This document shows positions 15,183-24,524 of a stretch of 64,000 nucleotides of DNA, piece by piece (the first letter of the stretch is position 1; each line of letters begins with the position of its first letter). The DNA comes from Bacillus sp. SJS (GTDB lineage: Bacteria; Bacillota; Bacilli; Bacillales; Bacillaceae): assembly GCF_000732485.2 (NCBI RefSeq), contig NZ_JAQV02000022.1, forward strand, positions 62,001-126,000. Reading direction: 5' to 3'. The notes below the pieces were generated by a model that did no database searches, was not told the DNA's origin, and was given only the letters and a program-made list of their open reading frames with translations. The position numbers and the translations under genes are program-made.

Positions 15183-15833
15183 ATGGGATTTTTTGATAGT
15201 GTATTTGGAAGCAAAGAAAATGCAGGCAGTTCGGTAAAAAAAGACTTTCCAACTGCAATTGAAGAAAGACGTTCATTTTACACGATCAGCAAGGAGGAGG
15301 TTGTATCGGATGAACGCATTAGAGAGGTAATCGAGCATGCTGTTAAACATACTCCATCCGCCTTTAACTCTCAAAGCGCAAGAGTGGTAGTCCTGGTAGG
15401 GGAACAGCATGATAAATTGTGGAATATTACATCCGAATCCCTCCGGAAAGTTGTACCTGCAGATTCATTCGGTCCGACTGAAGAAAAAATGAAAGGCTTC
15501 AGCAGCGGATATGGAACGGTTTTGTTCTTTGAAGATGAGGCGGTGATTGAATCCCTGCAGCAGCAATTTACTCTTTACCGCGAAAATTTCCCAATCTGGT
15601 CTCACCATTCATCCGGCATGCTTCAGTTTGTGGTATGGACAGCACTTGAACTGGAGGGCTTCGGAGCTTCCCTTCAGCATTACAATCCACTGATTGATGA
15701 AGATGTGAAAAAGGAATGGCATATTCCTGCCGGTTGGAAGCTCATCGCGCAAATGCCTTTTGGAAAGCCTGTTTCTGCACCGGGACCAAAAGAATTCAAA
15801 CCGGTTGATGAACGTGTGAAATTTCATAAATAA
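15183..15833 (+). CDS. Nitroreductase-family protein (YodC/MhqN-like)
   Basis: 216-residue FMN-dependent oxidoreductase of the HBN1/YodC subgroup. The first ~20 residues (MGFFDSVFGSKENAG) are extra relative to the core. The core includes AIEERRSFYTISKE, HTPSAFNSQSARVVVLVGEQHDKLW, the late segment FPIWSHHSSGMLQFVVWTALELEGFGASLQHYNP and GWKLIAQMPFGKPV. B. subtilis YodC and MhqN are controlled by YodB and MhqR and are thought to reduce quinones or nitro compounds. Its place behind catE and the HxlR operator supports the same use here. Confidence 0.85.
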   Translation: MGFFDSVFGSKENAGSSVKKDFPTAIEERRSFYTISKEEVVSDERIREVIEHAVKHTPSAFNSQSARVVVLVGEQHDKLWNITSESLRKVVPADSFGPTEEKMKGFSSGYGTVLFFEDEAVIESLQQQFTLYRENFPIWSHHSSGMLQFVVWTALELEGFGASLQHYNPLIDEDVKKEWHIPAGWKLIAQMPFGKPVSAPGPKEFKPVDERVKFHK

Positions 15834-15836
15834 GCG

Positions 15837-15862
15837 AAGGCGGCCTTTGCCGGCCGCCTTTT
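15837..15862 (+). terminator. Terminator of catE-nitroreductase operon
   Basis: AAGGCGGCC-tttgcc-GGCCGCCTT with a short T tract, directly after the stop codon. Confidence 0.9.
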
Positions 15863-15913
15863 CATGATCAAATTACAGAAATATTTTTTAACCCTACGAA
15901 ACATTGGCTTGAT

Positions 15914-16669
15914 TCAAATCCCGTATGTATGCCCGCCGTTCACCGATATGCTCTGGCCAGTGATAAAAGAAGACTCCTCTGAAGCAAGGTATGCTACCGT
16001 ATTGGCTGCATCTTCAGGCAAACCCATCCGTTTCAGTGGTATGCTCATCCGATATTGATCGATTGCCTCACCCGATACCCCAGCATGGCGTTCAACCGGG
16101 ATAAATCCTGGATTCAGGAGATTTACCCGAATTCCATACTCGCCAAATTCGCTTGCCCATGAACGCGTCATTCCGAGCATAGCCGATTTTGCCGTTACAT
16201 AGCTTGAGAAGTTTCCGTTTCCCAGCTGTACGACCTCGCTCCCAATGTTAATGACGGAGCCTTTCTTTTGTTCTTTCATAGAAGAAAGACATGCTTTCAT
16301 CAGGAAAAACGGGGCCTTTACGAAGAAGTTCAGCTGATCCTCATAATCCTCCCAATTCAAATCTTCCATCGAAAGCTCCGGCTGCGGACCCGTTGCATTA
16401 TTGACGAGAATGCTCACCCTTAGTCCGGAAACTCTCTCCGCTTCCTGTACAAAACGGAAAACGTCTTCTTCATTTGTGACATTCGCCTGAATGGCAGCAG
16501 CATTGCCTCCATTTGCCTTAATTTCACGAACGACCTCTTCCGCTTCATCTGCACTGTTCAAATAATTGACGGCTGCAAAAGCGCCTTCCCTGCCAAGCTT
16601 TTTACTGATGGCCGCACCCAATCCCCTTGATCCCCCTGTTATAAGGGCTAGTTGATGATTCAGTCTCAA
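15914..16669 (-). CDS. SDR-family oxidoreductase (FabG-like)
   Basis: 251-residue classical short-chain dehydrogenase. The NAD(P) motif is TGGSRGLG (about 11-18), with NNAT, a Ser in INIGSEVVQL and the catalytic Tyr-Lys as YVTAK. The C-terminal SFITGQSISVNGGHTYGI is the usual end. The start is a TTG at 16669, 6 nt after GGAGGGG. The substrate is unknown; the usual guess of 3-oxoacyl-ACP reductase is not supported by context. Monocistronic, divergent from the EamA transporter gene. Confidence 0.82.
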   Translation of the reverse strand: MRLNHQLALITGGSRGLGAAISKKLGREGAFAAVNYLNSADEAEEVVREIKANGGNAAAIQANVTNEEDVFRFVQEAERVSGLRVSILVNNATGPQPELSMEDLNWEDYEDQLNFFVKAPFFLMKACLSSMKEQKKGSVINIGSEVVQLGNGNFSSYVTAKSAMLGMTRSWASEFGEYGIRVNLLNPGFIPVERHAGVSGEAIDQYRMSIPLKRMGLPEDAANTVAYLASEESSFITGQSISVNGGHTYGI

Positions 16670-16781
16670 AATGATCCCCTCCTTTTTGGATTATATCACC
16701 CTTCTGGAAAACATCTTCTTTGTGATGGAAAAAACAGTGTGATAACCTGATAATTGAAGTCTTCTGAAAGAAGGGAACCCG

Positions 16782-17708
16782 GTGAAACACACACGCATTT
16801 ATTTTATCCTTGTCGGCATTATGATGCTTTGGGGCTTTAACGTCCCGCTGCTCAAAATTATCGTCGGCACATTCTCCCCAGTAACTATTACAGCACTTAG
16901 AATTTTCACAGCCAGTATTTGCGTTTTCATTATTCTATCCTATTTAAAATTGCTCCGCCTGCCGACACTTAGGGAAGCAGCTTTGATTATCGGCTGCGGA
17001 TTACTGAATGTGGTCGCCCATCATTATTTTTTATCAGTCGGTCTCTCCCTTACCAGTTCGACGAATGGAGGCCTCATTTTAGGTCTGGGACCGATATTGG
17101 TTGCCGTTTTATCCATCATTTTTCTTAATAAAAGATTGACCGTTATCCGGCTGAGCGGGTTTATATTGGGACTCGCCGGTGTTTCATTTACGGTGGTTGC
17201 CGGCGGCGGCGGACTGAGTGCCGTTAATGCAGGGGATGTATCCATTTTCTTTTCCATCCTCACACAGGCATTCAGCTTTGTGATCATTAACAAAATGTGC
17301 AAAACGATTGATCCAAGGCTTCTTACAGGATATATGCTCCTTTTCGGATCGCTTGTGTTATTTGGAATTGGCTTACTTACTGAAAAGGATGGCCTTTCAT
17401 CGCTTACGAACGGAAGCCCGGAAGTGTGGACAGCGTTTGTATTATCCGCAGTTTTCGCGACAGCAATCGGCCATATGACATATAACTTTGCGATCAGCCA
17501 GGTTGGTGCGGCTGAATCGGCCATTTTCATGAACCTGAATACGCTGTTTGCCCTTGCCGGATCCGTTCTCATTTTAAACGAAACCGTACATGCCTCGCAT
17601 CTTATCGGTCTGATCCTCATTGTCTCAGGCGTTATTCTTGGTTCGGGAGCGTATGAGGATATGAGAATGAAATACCGCAGAAAGCATGGATATGATTCAG
17701 CACGTTAA
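16782..17708 (+). CDS. EamA/DMT-family transporter
   Basis: 308 residues with ten predicted membrane helices in two EamA repeats (about 5-140 and 150-290). Repeat signatures: GFNVPLLKIIVGTFSPVTITALR, GLSLTSSTNGGLILGLGPILVAVLS, and in the second half AISQVGAAESAIFMNLNTLFALAGSVLILNE. The start is a GTG at 16782 after AGAAGGG. Family members export amino acids, metabolites or drugs; nothing nearby points to the substrate. Confidence 0.85.
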   Translation: MKHTRIYFILVGIMMLWGFNVPLLKIIVGTFSPVTITALRIFTASICVFIILSYLKLLRLPTLREAALIIGCGLLNVVAHHYFLSVGLSLTSSTNGGLILGLGPILVAVLSIIFLNKRLTVIRLSGFILGLAGVSFTVVAGGGGLSAVNAGDVSIFFSILTQAFSFVIINKMCKTIDPRLLTGYMLLFGSLVLFGIGLLTEKDGLSSLTNGSPEVWTAFVLSAVFATAIGHMTYNFAISQVGAAESAIFMNLNTLFALAGSVLILNETVHASHLIGLILIVSGVILGSGAYEDMRMKYRRKHGYDSAR

Positions 17709-17778
17709 AGCAGATATTTTGAAATAAACCATGAGAAAAATTATGATTAACACAATGAAAACTTAAGGAGGTCCATTC

Positions 17779-18498
17779 ATGAGCGAATCATTACAAGGCA
17801 AAACCGCACTCATTACCGGCGCCGGCCGCGGAATTGGACGTGCCGCAGCCCTGCATCTTGCAAGAGAGGGCGTAAATGTAGGACTGCTCGCCCGAACGGA
17901 GGAGCACGTAAAAAGCACCGCGGAAGAAGCAGAAGCATTAGGTGTAAAAGCGTATTACGCAGCGGCTGATGTATCATCACATGAAGAAGTAAAAAAGGCT
18001 GTTGCTCAGCTGGAATCAAGTCTCGGCCACATTGATATTTTGATCAACAATGCCGGAATTGCCAAATTCGGAGGGTTTCTGGAGCTTGACCCTGAGGATT
18101 GGGAAAAAATTATTCAAGTGAACCTATTGGGTGCTTATTATGTAACACACGCTGTCCTTCCAGGCATGGTGGAAAGAAAAGCAGGCGATATCATTAATGT
18201 TTCTTCCACGGCCGGCCAAAAAGGAGCTCCTGTCACCAGTGCCTACAGCGCTTCAAAATTTGGTCTGCTCGGTCTTACCGAATCACTGGCTATGGAAGTG
18301 CGCAAGCATAACATTCGTGTCTCGGCCCTTACCCCTAGCACCGTTGCAACGGATCTAGCCATTGAAAACAAGCTGACGGACGGAAACCCTGAATCTGTCA
18401 TGCAGGCGGAAGACATCGCAGAGTTTATGGTAGCCCAGCTTAAATTAAACAAACGTACGTTTATTAAATCAGCTGGACTTTGGTCGACGAATCCTTAA
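17779..18498 (+). CDS. yoxD: SDR oxidoreductase YoxD
   Basis: 239-residue classical [16 protein letters not shown] (cofactor), [39 protein letters not shown], Ser in [15 protein letters not shown] and YSASK (catalytic Tyr-Lys). The C-terminus, [28 protein letters not shown], matches B. subtilis YoxD as I remember it, as do most of the segments above. Annotated in databases as 3-ketoacyl-ACP reductase, but its real substrate is not established. RBS AAGGAGG. A terminator follows. Confidence 0.88.
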   Translation: MSESLQGKTALITGAGRGIGRAAALHLAREGVNVGLLARTEEHVKSTAEEAEALGVKAYYAAADVSSHEEVKKAVAQLESSLGHIDILINNAGIAKFGGFLELDPEDWEKIIQVNLLGAYYVTHAVLPGMVERKAGDIINVSSTAGQKGAPVTSAYSASKFGLLGLTESLAMEVRKHNIRVSALTPSTVATDLAIENKLTDGNPESVMQAEDIAEFMVAQLKLNKRTFIKSAGLWSTNP

Positions 18499-18507
18499 AT
18501 ATCTTGG

Positions 18508-18540
18508 AAGCAGTTCCCTTTGAATGGGAGCTGCTTTTTT
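18508..18540 (+). terminator. Terminator of yoxD
   Basis: AAGCAG-TT-CCC pairs with GGG-AG-CTGCTT, followed by T6. Confidence 0.85.
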
Positions 18541-19016
18541 AGTTGGGGCAACTCAAGTAAATGGAACGCGAAATTTTCAATACCAAAGGTGAAATGGTGA
18601 GTCGGTCATTTTAAAAAGGCTGTTTACTTTTTTCAGCAGTTTATTTAAAGGATTTTGACAAACTTCTTTTGAAATCTCCACATTGGAACAACATCTTGAT
18701 ATTTCTCAATTTTTGGTTTCTCCATCCCCTAGTCTTATTCTCACCCCTCTAATTTCCATACGATAAACCCCTACTATAGTCACATTTCACGATTATTATT
18801 CTATGTTAGCTTTTTCCTTTTACAATATAGTCTTTATTCTGAATCCTCTTACAAATCTTTCATACCAGCCCTCAAAAAGGATTCATTTTTACGAATTTCA
18901 AACCTAATATTACTAAATGAAATATTTTTGTAACATAAATAGAAACTGTTTGAAACAAACCTGTCATATTAATCTAGTAATATTAGCCATCATATACATA
19001 AAGGGGACTAGGACTT
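18541..19016. other. AT-rich gene-free stretch upstream of the LysM-3D gene
   Basis: About 476 bp without a credible gene. It is A/T rich and lacks the palindromic repeats seen elsewhere. A possible WalR-like direct repeat is TGTAAC-N5-TAGAAA (18929-18945), but the second half fits only 4 of 6 positions. A short inverted repeat, GTTTG-AAA-CAAAC, lies at about 18948-18960. I see no riboswitch fold I recognise. Confidence 0.4.
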
Positions 19017-19571
19017 TTGAAGAAGTTTATTTTGACAGTCAGTGCAGTTTTGTTCTTGTCGTTTGGATTCTCAGCCAATGCCTTCGCAGCCACCTACACA
19101 GTTAAATCCGGGGATACTCTATGGAAGATTGCTCAGAAGCATAAAGTTACTGTGAATCAAATCAAATCTTGGAACAAATTGAAAACAGACGTTATTAAAG
19201 CAAATCAAAAGTTGACCATTTCACCGTCTACCTCCAAGAAATCAGCACCTGCGAAATCAGCTGCTCCACAAGGGGCCTATAAAACATATACCGTTACAGC
19301 AACAGCCTATACAGCAAGCTGCAAAGGCTGCAGCGGAATCACTTCAACCGGCATCAACTTAAAGAAAAATCCTGGCGCAAAAGTAATTTCCGTTGACCCG
19401 AGAGTCATTCCGCTCGGTTCCAAAGTATACGTACCAGGCTACGGTACAGCGATTGCAGCCGATAAAGGAAGCGCCATTAAAAGAGGAAAAATCGATGTTT
19501 TCTTCTCATCCAAGAGCACCGCTCTTAAATGGGGAGTAAAAAAGGTAACCATTAAAGTTTATAAAAAATAA
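19017..19571 (+). CDS. Secreted LysM and 3D-domain cell-wall protein (YocH-like)
   Basis: 184 residues, exported. Signal peptide MKKFILTVSAVLFLSFGFSANAFA, one LysM domain (TYTVKSGDTLWKIAQKHKVTVNQIKSWN), a Ser/Lys/Ala linker, and a C-terminal 3D domain named for its three Asp residues (VTATAYTASC..., ISVDPRVIPLGSKVYV, AADKGSAIKRGKIDVFF). YocH of B. subtilis has the same architecture with two LysM domains and is under WalRK control; this one has a single LysM. Likely a muramidase or transglycosylase acting on old wall. Starts at TTG 19017 after AAAGGGGA. Two Cys (SCKGCSG) are characteristic of this 3D subgroup. Confidence 0.87.
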   Translation: MKKFILTVSAVLFLSFGFSANAFAATYTVKSGDTLWKIAQKHKVTVNQIKSWNKLKTDVIKANQKLTISPSTSKKSAPAKSAAPQGAYKTYTVTATAYTASCKGCSGITSTGINLKKNPGAKVISVDPRVIPLGSKVYVPGYGTAIAADKGSAIKRGKIDVFFSSKSTALKWGVKKVTIKVYKK

Positions 19572-19580
19572 GTTTCAGCC

Positions 19581-19620
19581 AAACAAAAAGACCATAATTC
19601 CGATTATGGTCTTTTTGTTT
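19581..19620. terminator. Bidirectional terminator
   Basis: Perfect 18-bp arms (AAACAAAAAGACCATAAT and complement) around TTCC-G, serving the LysM-3D gene and the convergent acetyltransferase gene. Confidence 0.95.
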
Positions 19621-19621
19621 T

Positions 19622-20068
19622 CTATAATGATATTTTCATAAACTTGTTAATGTCTTGGAATCCCATTTGTTCATATAAGTTCATCGCTTTTGTATTATGG
19701 GTGTAAACGTTCAGTCTTACGTCACGGTATCCGTTTTTTCTAAATTCCTCAAATGCCTCTTTCATTAATAATTTAGAATATCCCTTTTTCCTGTATGCGG
19801 CTTTCACATATAAATCATTGATCCAGCCAACTTCGTCCCCCGTCAGCAAGTCATATGCCCGATCAATCATGATCCACCCCAGCAGTGTTTCCCCGTTCAT
19901 TAAGCAGACAAAATAAGCATCATAGCCCGCTGAATGCTCGTATGCTTCAATCATTTTTTGCTGGTTGTCATCTGAAACGGAGTTCGTTGCTTCTCGCCTG
20001 TTTTCGCCTGCCAGTTCATATATTTCCGATCGTTCTTTTTCAGAGGCAATCTTGAAAGTTAGTCCCAT
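19622..20068 (-). CDS. GNAT-family N-acetyltransferase
   Basis: 148 residues. The acetyl-CoA site is in INDLYVKAAYRKKGYSKLLMKEAFEEFRKNGY, with the (R/Q)xxGx(G/A)-type turn as RKKGYSK; the closing VYTHNTKAMNLYEQMGFQDINKFMKISL is the standard last two strands. The ATG at 20068 follows AGGAGAGG; a TTG at 20089 is rejected because the ribosome site lies inside that extension. Acceptor unknown. It sits just downstream of the KinB-like kinase gene, 32 bp away, so cotranscription is possible. Confidence 0.85.
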   Translation of the reverse strand: MGLTFKIASEKERSEIYELAGENRREATNSVSDDNQQKMIEAYEHSAGYDAYFVCLMNGETLLGWIMIDRAYDLLTGDEVGWINDLYVKAAYRKKGYSKLLMKEAFEEFRKNGYRDVRLNVYTHNTKAMNLYEQMGFQDINKFMKISL

Positions 20069-20100
20069 TTCCGTTTTCCTCTCCTGCAAAAAAATGCGTG

Positions 20101-21366
20101 TTACGAACTGTATGCTTTTGCCTGCAGACAGATTTTTACGACCGTTCCCTTGCCAGGCTGGCTTGAGTATACCGTTTTCCCTCCCATTGCATCAATGATG
20201 CCGAGAGAAACCATCGTTCCGAGTCCTGTCCCTGTTTCCTTCGTTGTATAGTAAAGGCTTCCGAGCTTGGCTAGCTGCTCCTTTGTCATGCCTATCCCTG
20301 TATCCGCAATCTTTATCTCTGCTTCCGATCCATAGGATGTCATGGAAACCATGACACTGCCTTCCTCCGGTGTTGCTTCAATGGCATTTTTAATAAGATT
20401 CACTATAGCCTGGCGAAGCTGATTACGATCTGTTTCCAGAGTGATGGGAGCATCGGTCTGACAGCTTAATACGATCCCTTTTTTCAAAGCCAGGGGGTTT
20501 AACAGCTGTACAGCATCCTTTAAGAAACCGCCCAGTTCAAACGTTTCCAGTTTCTCGATCTGAGGCTTGGCAAAGTTCAGATAGTCGCTGATGATGGACT
20601 CGGCCCTGTCCAATTCACTCAGAACGAGAGGCAGATACGTATGCTGCCCCTTCTTATCATCAGCCTGCATGAGCTGCAAAAACCCCTTAACAACTGTAAG
20701 CGGGTTTCTTACTTCATGAGCAATGGAAGCGGCCATCTCACCAAGTGTGTTCAGTTTTTCCGATCTGAAAATTTCTTCCTGAAGGCGGTATTTCTCAATA
20801 CTCGCTTCATGGAGAAGGGCGGCAAAACCTGAACCGATCACTTGGATAATGCCAAAAATGACGATAAAGTAGATCAGTTTCGATGGAAGAAATTCGTATT
20901 TGTCAGAAACACCAATATAGGTGAAAAGAATACATAGCTGAACAAATGCAGGCCAGAGCCCCGCCAGTATCGCCCATCTGACCCTTTTCCATTTTGTCTC
21001 TGCTTTATTAAATCTGAACACGATTAGCATAGGACCTGCAGCTGCCAGGAAGGAGGACAAGTAGCCAAAAACAAGAGCATCTCCGCCAAGATACGTTCTT
21101 GTGAGAAGAAGAGCAGCCAAAACGACCAGACCGCCGCGCATCCCCCCGTAAAGTGTGGCTAGAACAAGCGGTACATACCTCAGATCCCAATAAAGACCGA
21201 AACTTTCGTAAGCAAACAGCATGCATAATGATCCGGTAAGACCATGCAGCATCCCAATAAAATAAGACGGCCGTCCAATCTGGCGGTCAGAGAAAAACAA
21301 ACTGTGGATCAGAATTGGAGCCAGCACAATTAGAACATGCAGCAGTAATTTTTCTATGATCATCAT
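20101..21366 (-). CDS. KinB-like sporulation sensor histidine kinase
   Basis: 421 residues. The N-terminal half has about six membrane helices of the 5TMR-LYT sensor type, with RYVPLVLATLYGGMRGGLVVLAALLLTR as its signature. HisKA follows (AASIAHEVRNPLTVVKGFLQLMQ, His217), then HATPase_c (NLIKNAIEATPEEG, DTGIGM, GTGLGTMVSLGI). Architecture and length match B. subtilis KinB, which phosphorylates Spo0F at the start of sporulation. The kapB gene that follows kinB in B. subtilis is absent; an acetyltransferase gene is there instead. The G2 box reads GTGLGTMV, slightly unusual. A paralogue of KinB rather than the orthologue is possible. Confidence 0.8.
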   Translation of the reverse strand: MMIIEKLLLHVLIVLAPILIHSLFFSDRQIGRPSYFIGMLHGLTGSLCMLFAYESFGLYWDLRYVPLVLATLYGGMRGGLVVLAALLLTRTYLGGDALVFGYLSSFLAAAGPMLIVFRFNKAETKWKRVRWAILAGLWPAFVQLCILFTYIGVSDKYEFLPSKLIYFIVIFGIIQVIGSGFAALLHEASIEKYRLQEEIFRSEKLNTLGEMAASIAHEVRNPLTVVKGFLQLMQADDKKGQHTYLPLVLSELDRAESIISDYLNFAKPQIEKLETFELGGFLKDAVQLLNPLALKKGIVLSCQTDAPITLETDRNQLRQAIVNLIKNAIEATPEEGSVMVSMTSYGSEAEIKIADTGIGMTKEQLAKLGSLYYTTKETGTGLGTMVSLGIIDAMGGKTVYSSQPGKGTVVKICLQAKAYSS

Positions 21367-21589
21367 TTCTACCCCGCAGCTATATTTTCCCCTGTTAACG
21401 GGCAGTAAACACTTTCTTAATCGAAGAGAAGGAATACGGTGAAGCTCTCACTTAACCGATTAAATACGACAGCTGATACGAATTTCCCTTTTTTCAATAG
21501 GTATTTTTATGTACAGCTTCATACAGGCACTTCTTACGTTCAGCAGCGTATGGTAATGCATAAGCCTATTGAAGCGGGGTATTAACAAC

Positions 21590-22342
21590 ATGACTATGTG
21601 GAGAAAAAAACCTTTTTATAATAAGGATCTCGCTGAATTTTTGCTTCATATGTGTGTTTATTCATACCGGCAATTCCTTAATAACGGACCTGTGGAAGTG
21701 GTACCGGGTTTTACACTCGTTAAAGCCTTTAAAGCCAGTGCAAACAGCATTCCGGAGTGGTTCGGATTTATCCTGGAGTCAGAGGATGCAGTGGTTATTG
21801 CCTTCAGGGGTACCCAGTCTGATGCAGATTGGATTGCAGACGCGACCATAAGGCAGGCTCCCTATTTATATATTCAGAACGCGGGTCTTGTTCATCAAGG
21901 GTTTCAGTCCATTTATTCCACTTGCCGTGACGAAATTTTCCAGGCCTATCATAGCCTTGCTAAGGAAAAAAACCTTTTTATCACCGGACACAGTCTTGGG
22001 GGGGCACTCGCAGTGCTTCACGCGGCAGATGCAGCGGCTAATTCAGGTTTCAGGTCCATTGTAATGTACAACTATGGAGCACCAAGAGTCGGGGACGGGC
22101 AGTTTGCCTCTTTATATGACAAGCTTGTTCCAAACAGCATTCGCTTTGTAAATACAGCGGACCTCGTGCCGAAGCTCCCTCCCATTTTTGTCTACAACCC
22201 TATTACTAAATTGAAATACTTTTATCAGCATGTGCAAACTCCCTTCACTTTTACGATTGATACTGGATCTATTGCGGGCAATCATATGCCGGATACTTAT
22301 TTTCTCGGGATTGAAGGGTTATCCAGACTGATTCACTTGTAA
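21590..22342 (+). CDS. Class 3 lipase-family serine hydrolase
   Basis: 250-residue alpha/beta hydrolase of the fungal lipase-like class 3. VIAFRGTQSDADWIADA (oxyanion region), the nucleophile elbow ITGHSLGGALAVLHA, FVNTADLVPKLPP (catalytic Asp) and AGNHMPDTYF (catalytic His). There is no signal peptide, so it is probably cytoplasmic. The ATG at 21590 is preferred over a TTG at 21569; the only Shine-Dalgarno-like sequence, GCGGGGT, lies between them. Family members hydrolyse acylglycerols or phospholipids; the natural substrate is unknown. Confidence 0.82.
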   Translation: MTMWRKKPFYNKDLAEFLLHMCVYSYRQFLNNGPVEVVPGFTLVKAFKASANSIPEWFGFILESEDAVVIAFRGTQSDADWIADATIRQAPYLYIQNAGLVHQGFQSIYSTCRDEIFQAYHSLAKEKNLFITGHSLGGALAVLHAADAAANSGFRSIVMYNYGAPRVGDGQFASLYDKLVPNSIRFVNTADLVPKLPPIFVYNPITKLKYFYQHVQTPFTFTIDTGSIAGNHMPDTYFLGIEGLSRLIHL

Positions 22343-22448
22343 AGCAGTCTGGAAGATTTTATTCCCCAAAAGCTAAATATTTATTTAAATTTTCAGAATA
22401 GTATAATACAATTACTCTGTAGAGATGACAAAGGGGGGGAATGTACAT

Positions 22449-24524
22449 ATGAAAGCCATAAAGTCCATTCTGATTTGGGGCATCATTTCAGCAGCGGGGG
22501 CAGCAGGCTTTGGCGTTCTGGCTCTTAACCGGGGAGAATCCATTAATGCCATCTGGCTTCTTGTTGCTGCGCTCAGTGTATACGCAGTTGCATATCGCTT
22601 TTACAGCCGTTTTATAGCAAGAAAGGTGTTCGAGCTTGATGACAACCGCAAGACACCTGCAGAAACGCAAAATGACGGGAAGGATTACGTTCCCACAAAC
22701 AAATGGGTGCTGTTCGGCCACCATTTTGCTGCGATTGCAGGTGCAGGGCCGCTTGTCGGTCCAATCCTTGCCGCTCAAATGGGCTACCTTCCCGGGACCA
22801 TCTGGATCGTGGCTGGGGTCGTGCTTGCCGGAGCAGTACAGGATTTTATCATTCTATTCGGTTCAATGAGACGGAAAGGAAAGTCTCTTGGAGAAATGAT
22901 CAAGGAAGAGATTGGACCCGTTACAGGCGTTATTGCCATGGTCGGAATCCTGGGAATCATGATTATTCTTCTCGCTGTTCTTGCTCTTGTCGTAGTAAAA
23001 GCGCTTATTGGAAGTCCGTGGGGAATGTTTACCATTGCCGCCACAATTCCTATCGCTGTTTTCATGGGAATTTACATGCGGTACATCCGGCCGGGCCGGG
23101 TTGGGGAAGGCTCAGTGATCGGCGGCGTTCTGCTAATTGGTTCTATTATGCTCGGACAATATGTATCTCTTAATCCTGCTCTTGCCAAAATGTTTACCTT
23201 TAACGGAGAAACAATTGCAATCATGATGATTGCCTACGGTTTTATCGCATCCGTTATCCCTGTTTGGCTGCTTCTTGCTCCAAGGGATTATTTAAGCACC
23301 TTTTTAAAAGTAGGTACCATCGCTGGGTTGGCAATTGGAATTTTAGTTGTGGCACCTGATCTTCAGATGCCGTCTACTACTCAATTCATCGATGGGACAG
23401 GCCCGGTTTTCGCCGGCAACCTCTTCCCGTTCTTATTCATTACAATCGCCTGCGGTGCCGTTTCAGGCTTCCATGCTCTCGTTTCATCCGGTACGACTCC
23501 TAAAATGATTGAAAGAGAAAGCCATGCAAGACCAATTGGGTACGGGGCAATGCTGACGGAATCTTTTGTTGCCATGATGGCCCTCATTGCTGCGTGCGTA
23601 CTGACTCCCGGGATCTATTTTGCTATCAATAGCCCTCCTGCCGTGATCGGAACGGACGCCGTTTCAGCCGCTGCGACTGTATCCGGCTGGGGCTTTACCA
23701 TTACACCGGATGATTTAACCACGCTTGCCAAAGACGTGGGGGAAGAGACCATTCAATCAAGAACAGGCGGGGCACCGACTCTCGCGATTGGAATGTCCGT
23801 CATCTTCTCAAGCTTCCTTGGCGGAAAAGCACTAATGGCCTTCTGGTACCATTTCGCCATACTCTTTGAGGCGCTGTTTATACTAACAACCATTGATGCC
23901 GGTACCCGCGTCGGCCGCTTCATGATCCAGGATCTTTTGGGACAAGTGTATAAGCCGCTTGCCAAAACTGACTATCTGCCTGCCAACATCATCGCTACTG
24001 CAATATGCGTCCTTGGCTGGGGCTACTTCCTATATCAGGGCGTCATTGATCCGCTCGGAGGAATCAACACCCTATGGCCGCTTTTCGGAATCGCAAACCA
24101 GATGCTTGCCGGAATTGCCCTGCTCCTAGGTACCACCATGCTCTTTAAAATGGGGAAAAAAGCTTACGTATGGGTAACGCTCCTTCCAACCACCTGGATC
24201 CTGATCGTTACCATGACGGCTGGCTGGCAAAAGCTCTTCCACGAAAATCCTAAAATCGGCTTCCTGTCGCACGCTAAAGTATTCAGTGATGCAAGAAGCA
24301 AAGGAGAAGTTCTGGCTCCTGCCGCCAACCAGGCTCAAATGAACCAAATCATCGTAAATGACTACGTTGATGCCGCCCTATGCGCCATCTTCATGCTCGT
24401 CGTTATCGCTGTTCTCATCTCATCTGTGAGAATGTGGATCCGTGTATTCAAAAAACAGGACGTCACCCTTCACGAAGCGCCGTACATTCCGCGCGAGGAA
24501 GGAGAATTCAAACACTATGCTTAA
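22449..24524 (+). CDS. cstA: CstA/BtsT-family carbon-starvation transporter
   Basis: 691 residues, the length of E. coli CstA and BtsT and longer than the B. subtilis CstA I know. About 16-18 membrane helices. Family segments: RFYSRFIARKVFELDDNRKTPAETQNDGKDYVPTNKWVLFGHHFAAIAGAGPLVGPILAAQMGYLPG in the N-terminus, SGTTPKMIERESHARPIGYGAMLTESFVAMMALIAA, and TTIDAGTRVGRFMIQDLLGQ. The family imports pyruvate or peptides when carbon runs short. The ATG at 22449 follows AAGGGGGG. A TATAAT lies at about 22400. The next gene overlaps by 8 bp and is the usual small YbdD/YjiX partner. Confidence 0.9.
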   Translation: MKAIKSILIWGIISAAGAAGFGVLALNRGESINAIWLLVAALSVYAVAYRFYSRFIARKVFELDDNRKTPAETQNDGKDYVPTNKWVLFGHHFAAIAGAGPLVGPILAAQMGYLPGTIWIVAGVVLAGAVQDFIILFGSMRRKGKSLGEMIKEEIGPVTGVIAMVGILGIMIILLAVLALVVVKALIGSPWGMFTIAATIPIAVFMGIYMRYIRPGRVGEGSVIGGVLLIGSIMLGQYVSLNPALAKMFTFNGETIAIMMIAYGFIASVIPVWLLLAPRDYLSTFLKVGTIAGLAIGILVVAPDLQMPSTTQFIDGTGPVFAGNLFPFLFITIACGAVSGFHALVSSGTTPKMIERESHARPIGYGAMLTESFVAMMALIAACVLTPGIYFAINSPPAVIGTDAVSAAATVSGWGFTITPDDLTTLAKDVGEETIQSRTGGAPTLAIGMSVIFSSFLGGKALMAFWYHFAILFEALFILTTIDAGTRVGRFMIQDLLGQVYKPLAKTDYLPANIIATAICVLGWGYFLYQGVIDPLGGINTLWPLFGIANQMLAGIALLLGTTMLFKMGKKAYVWVTLLPTTWILIVTMTAGWQKLFHENPKIGFLSHAKVFSDARSKGEVLAPAANQAQMNQIIVNDYVDAALCAIFMLVVIAVLISSVRMWIRVFKKQDVTLHEAPYIPREEGEFKHYA

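Noticed and set aside
18929-18945. WalR box before the LysM-3D gene
   Set aside because: The first half TGTAAC fits, but the second half (TAGAAA) matches only 4 of 6 positions.
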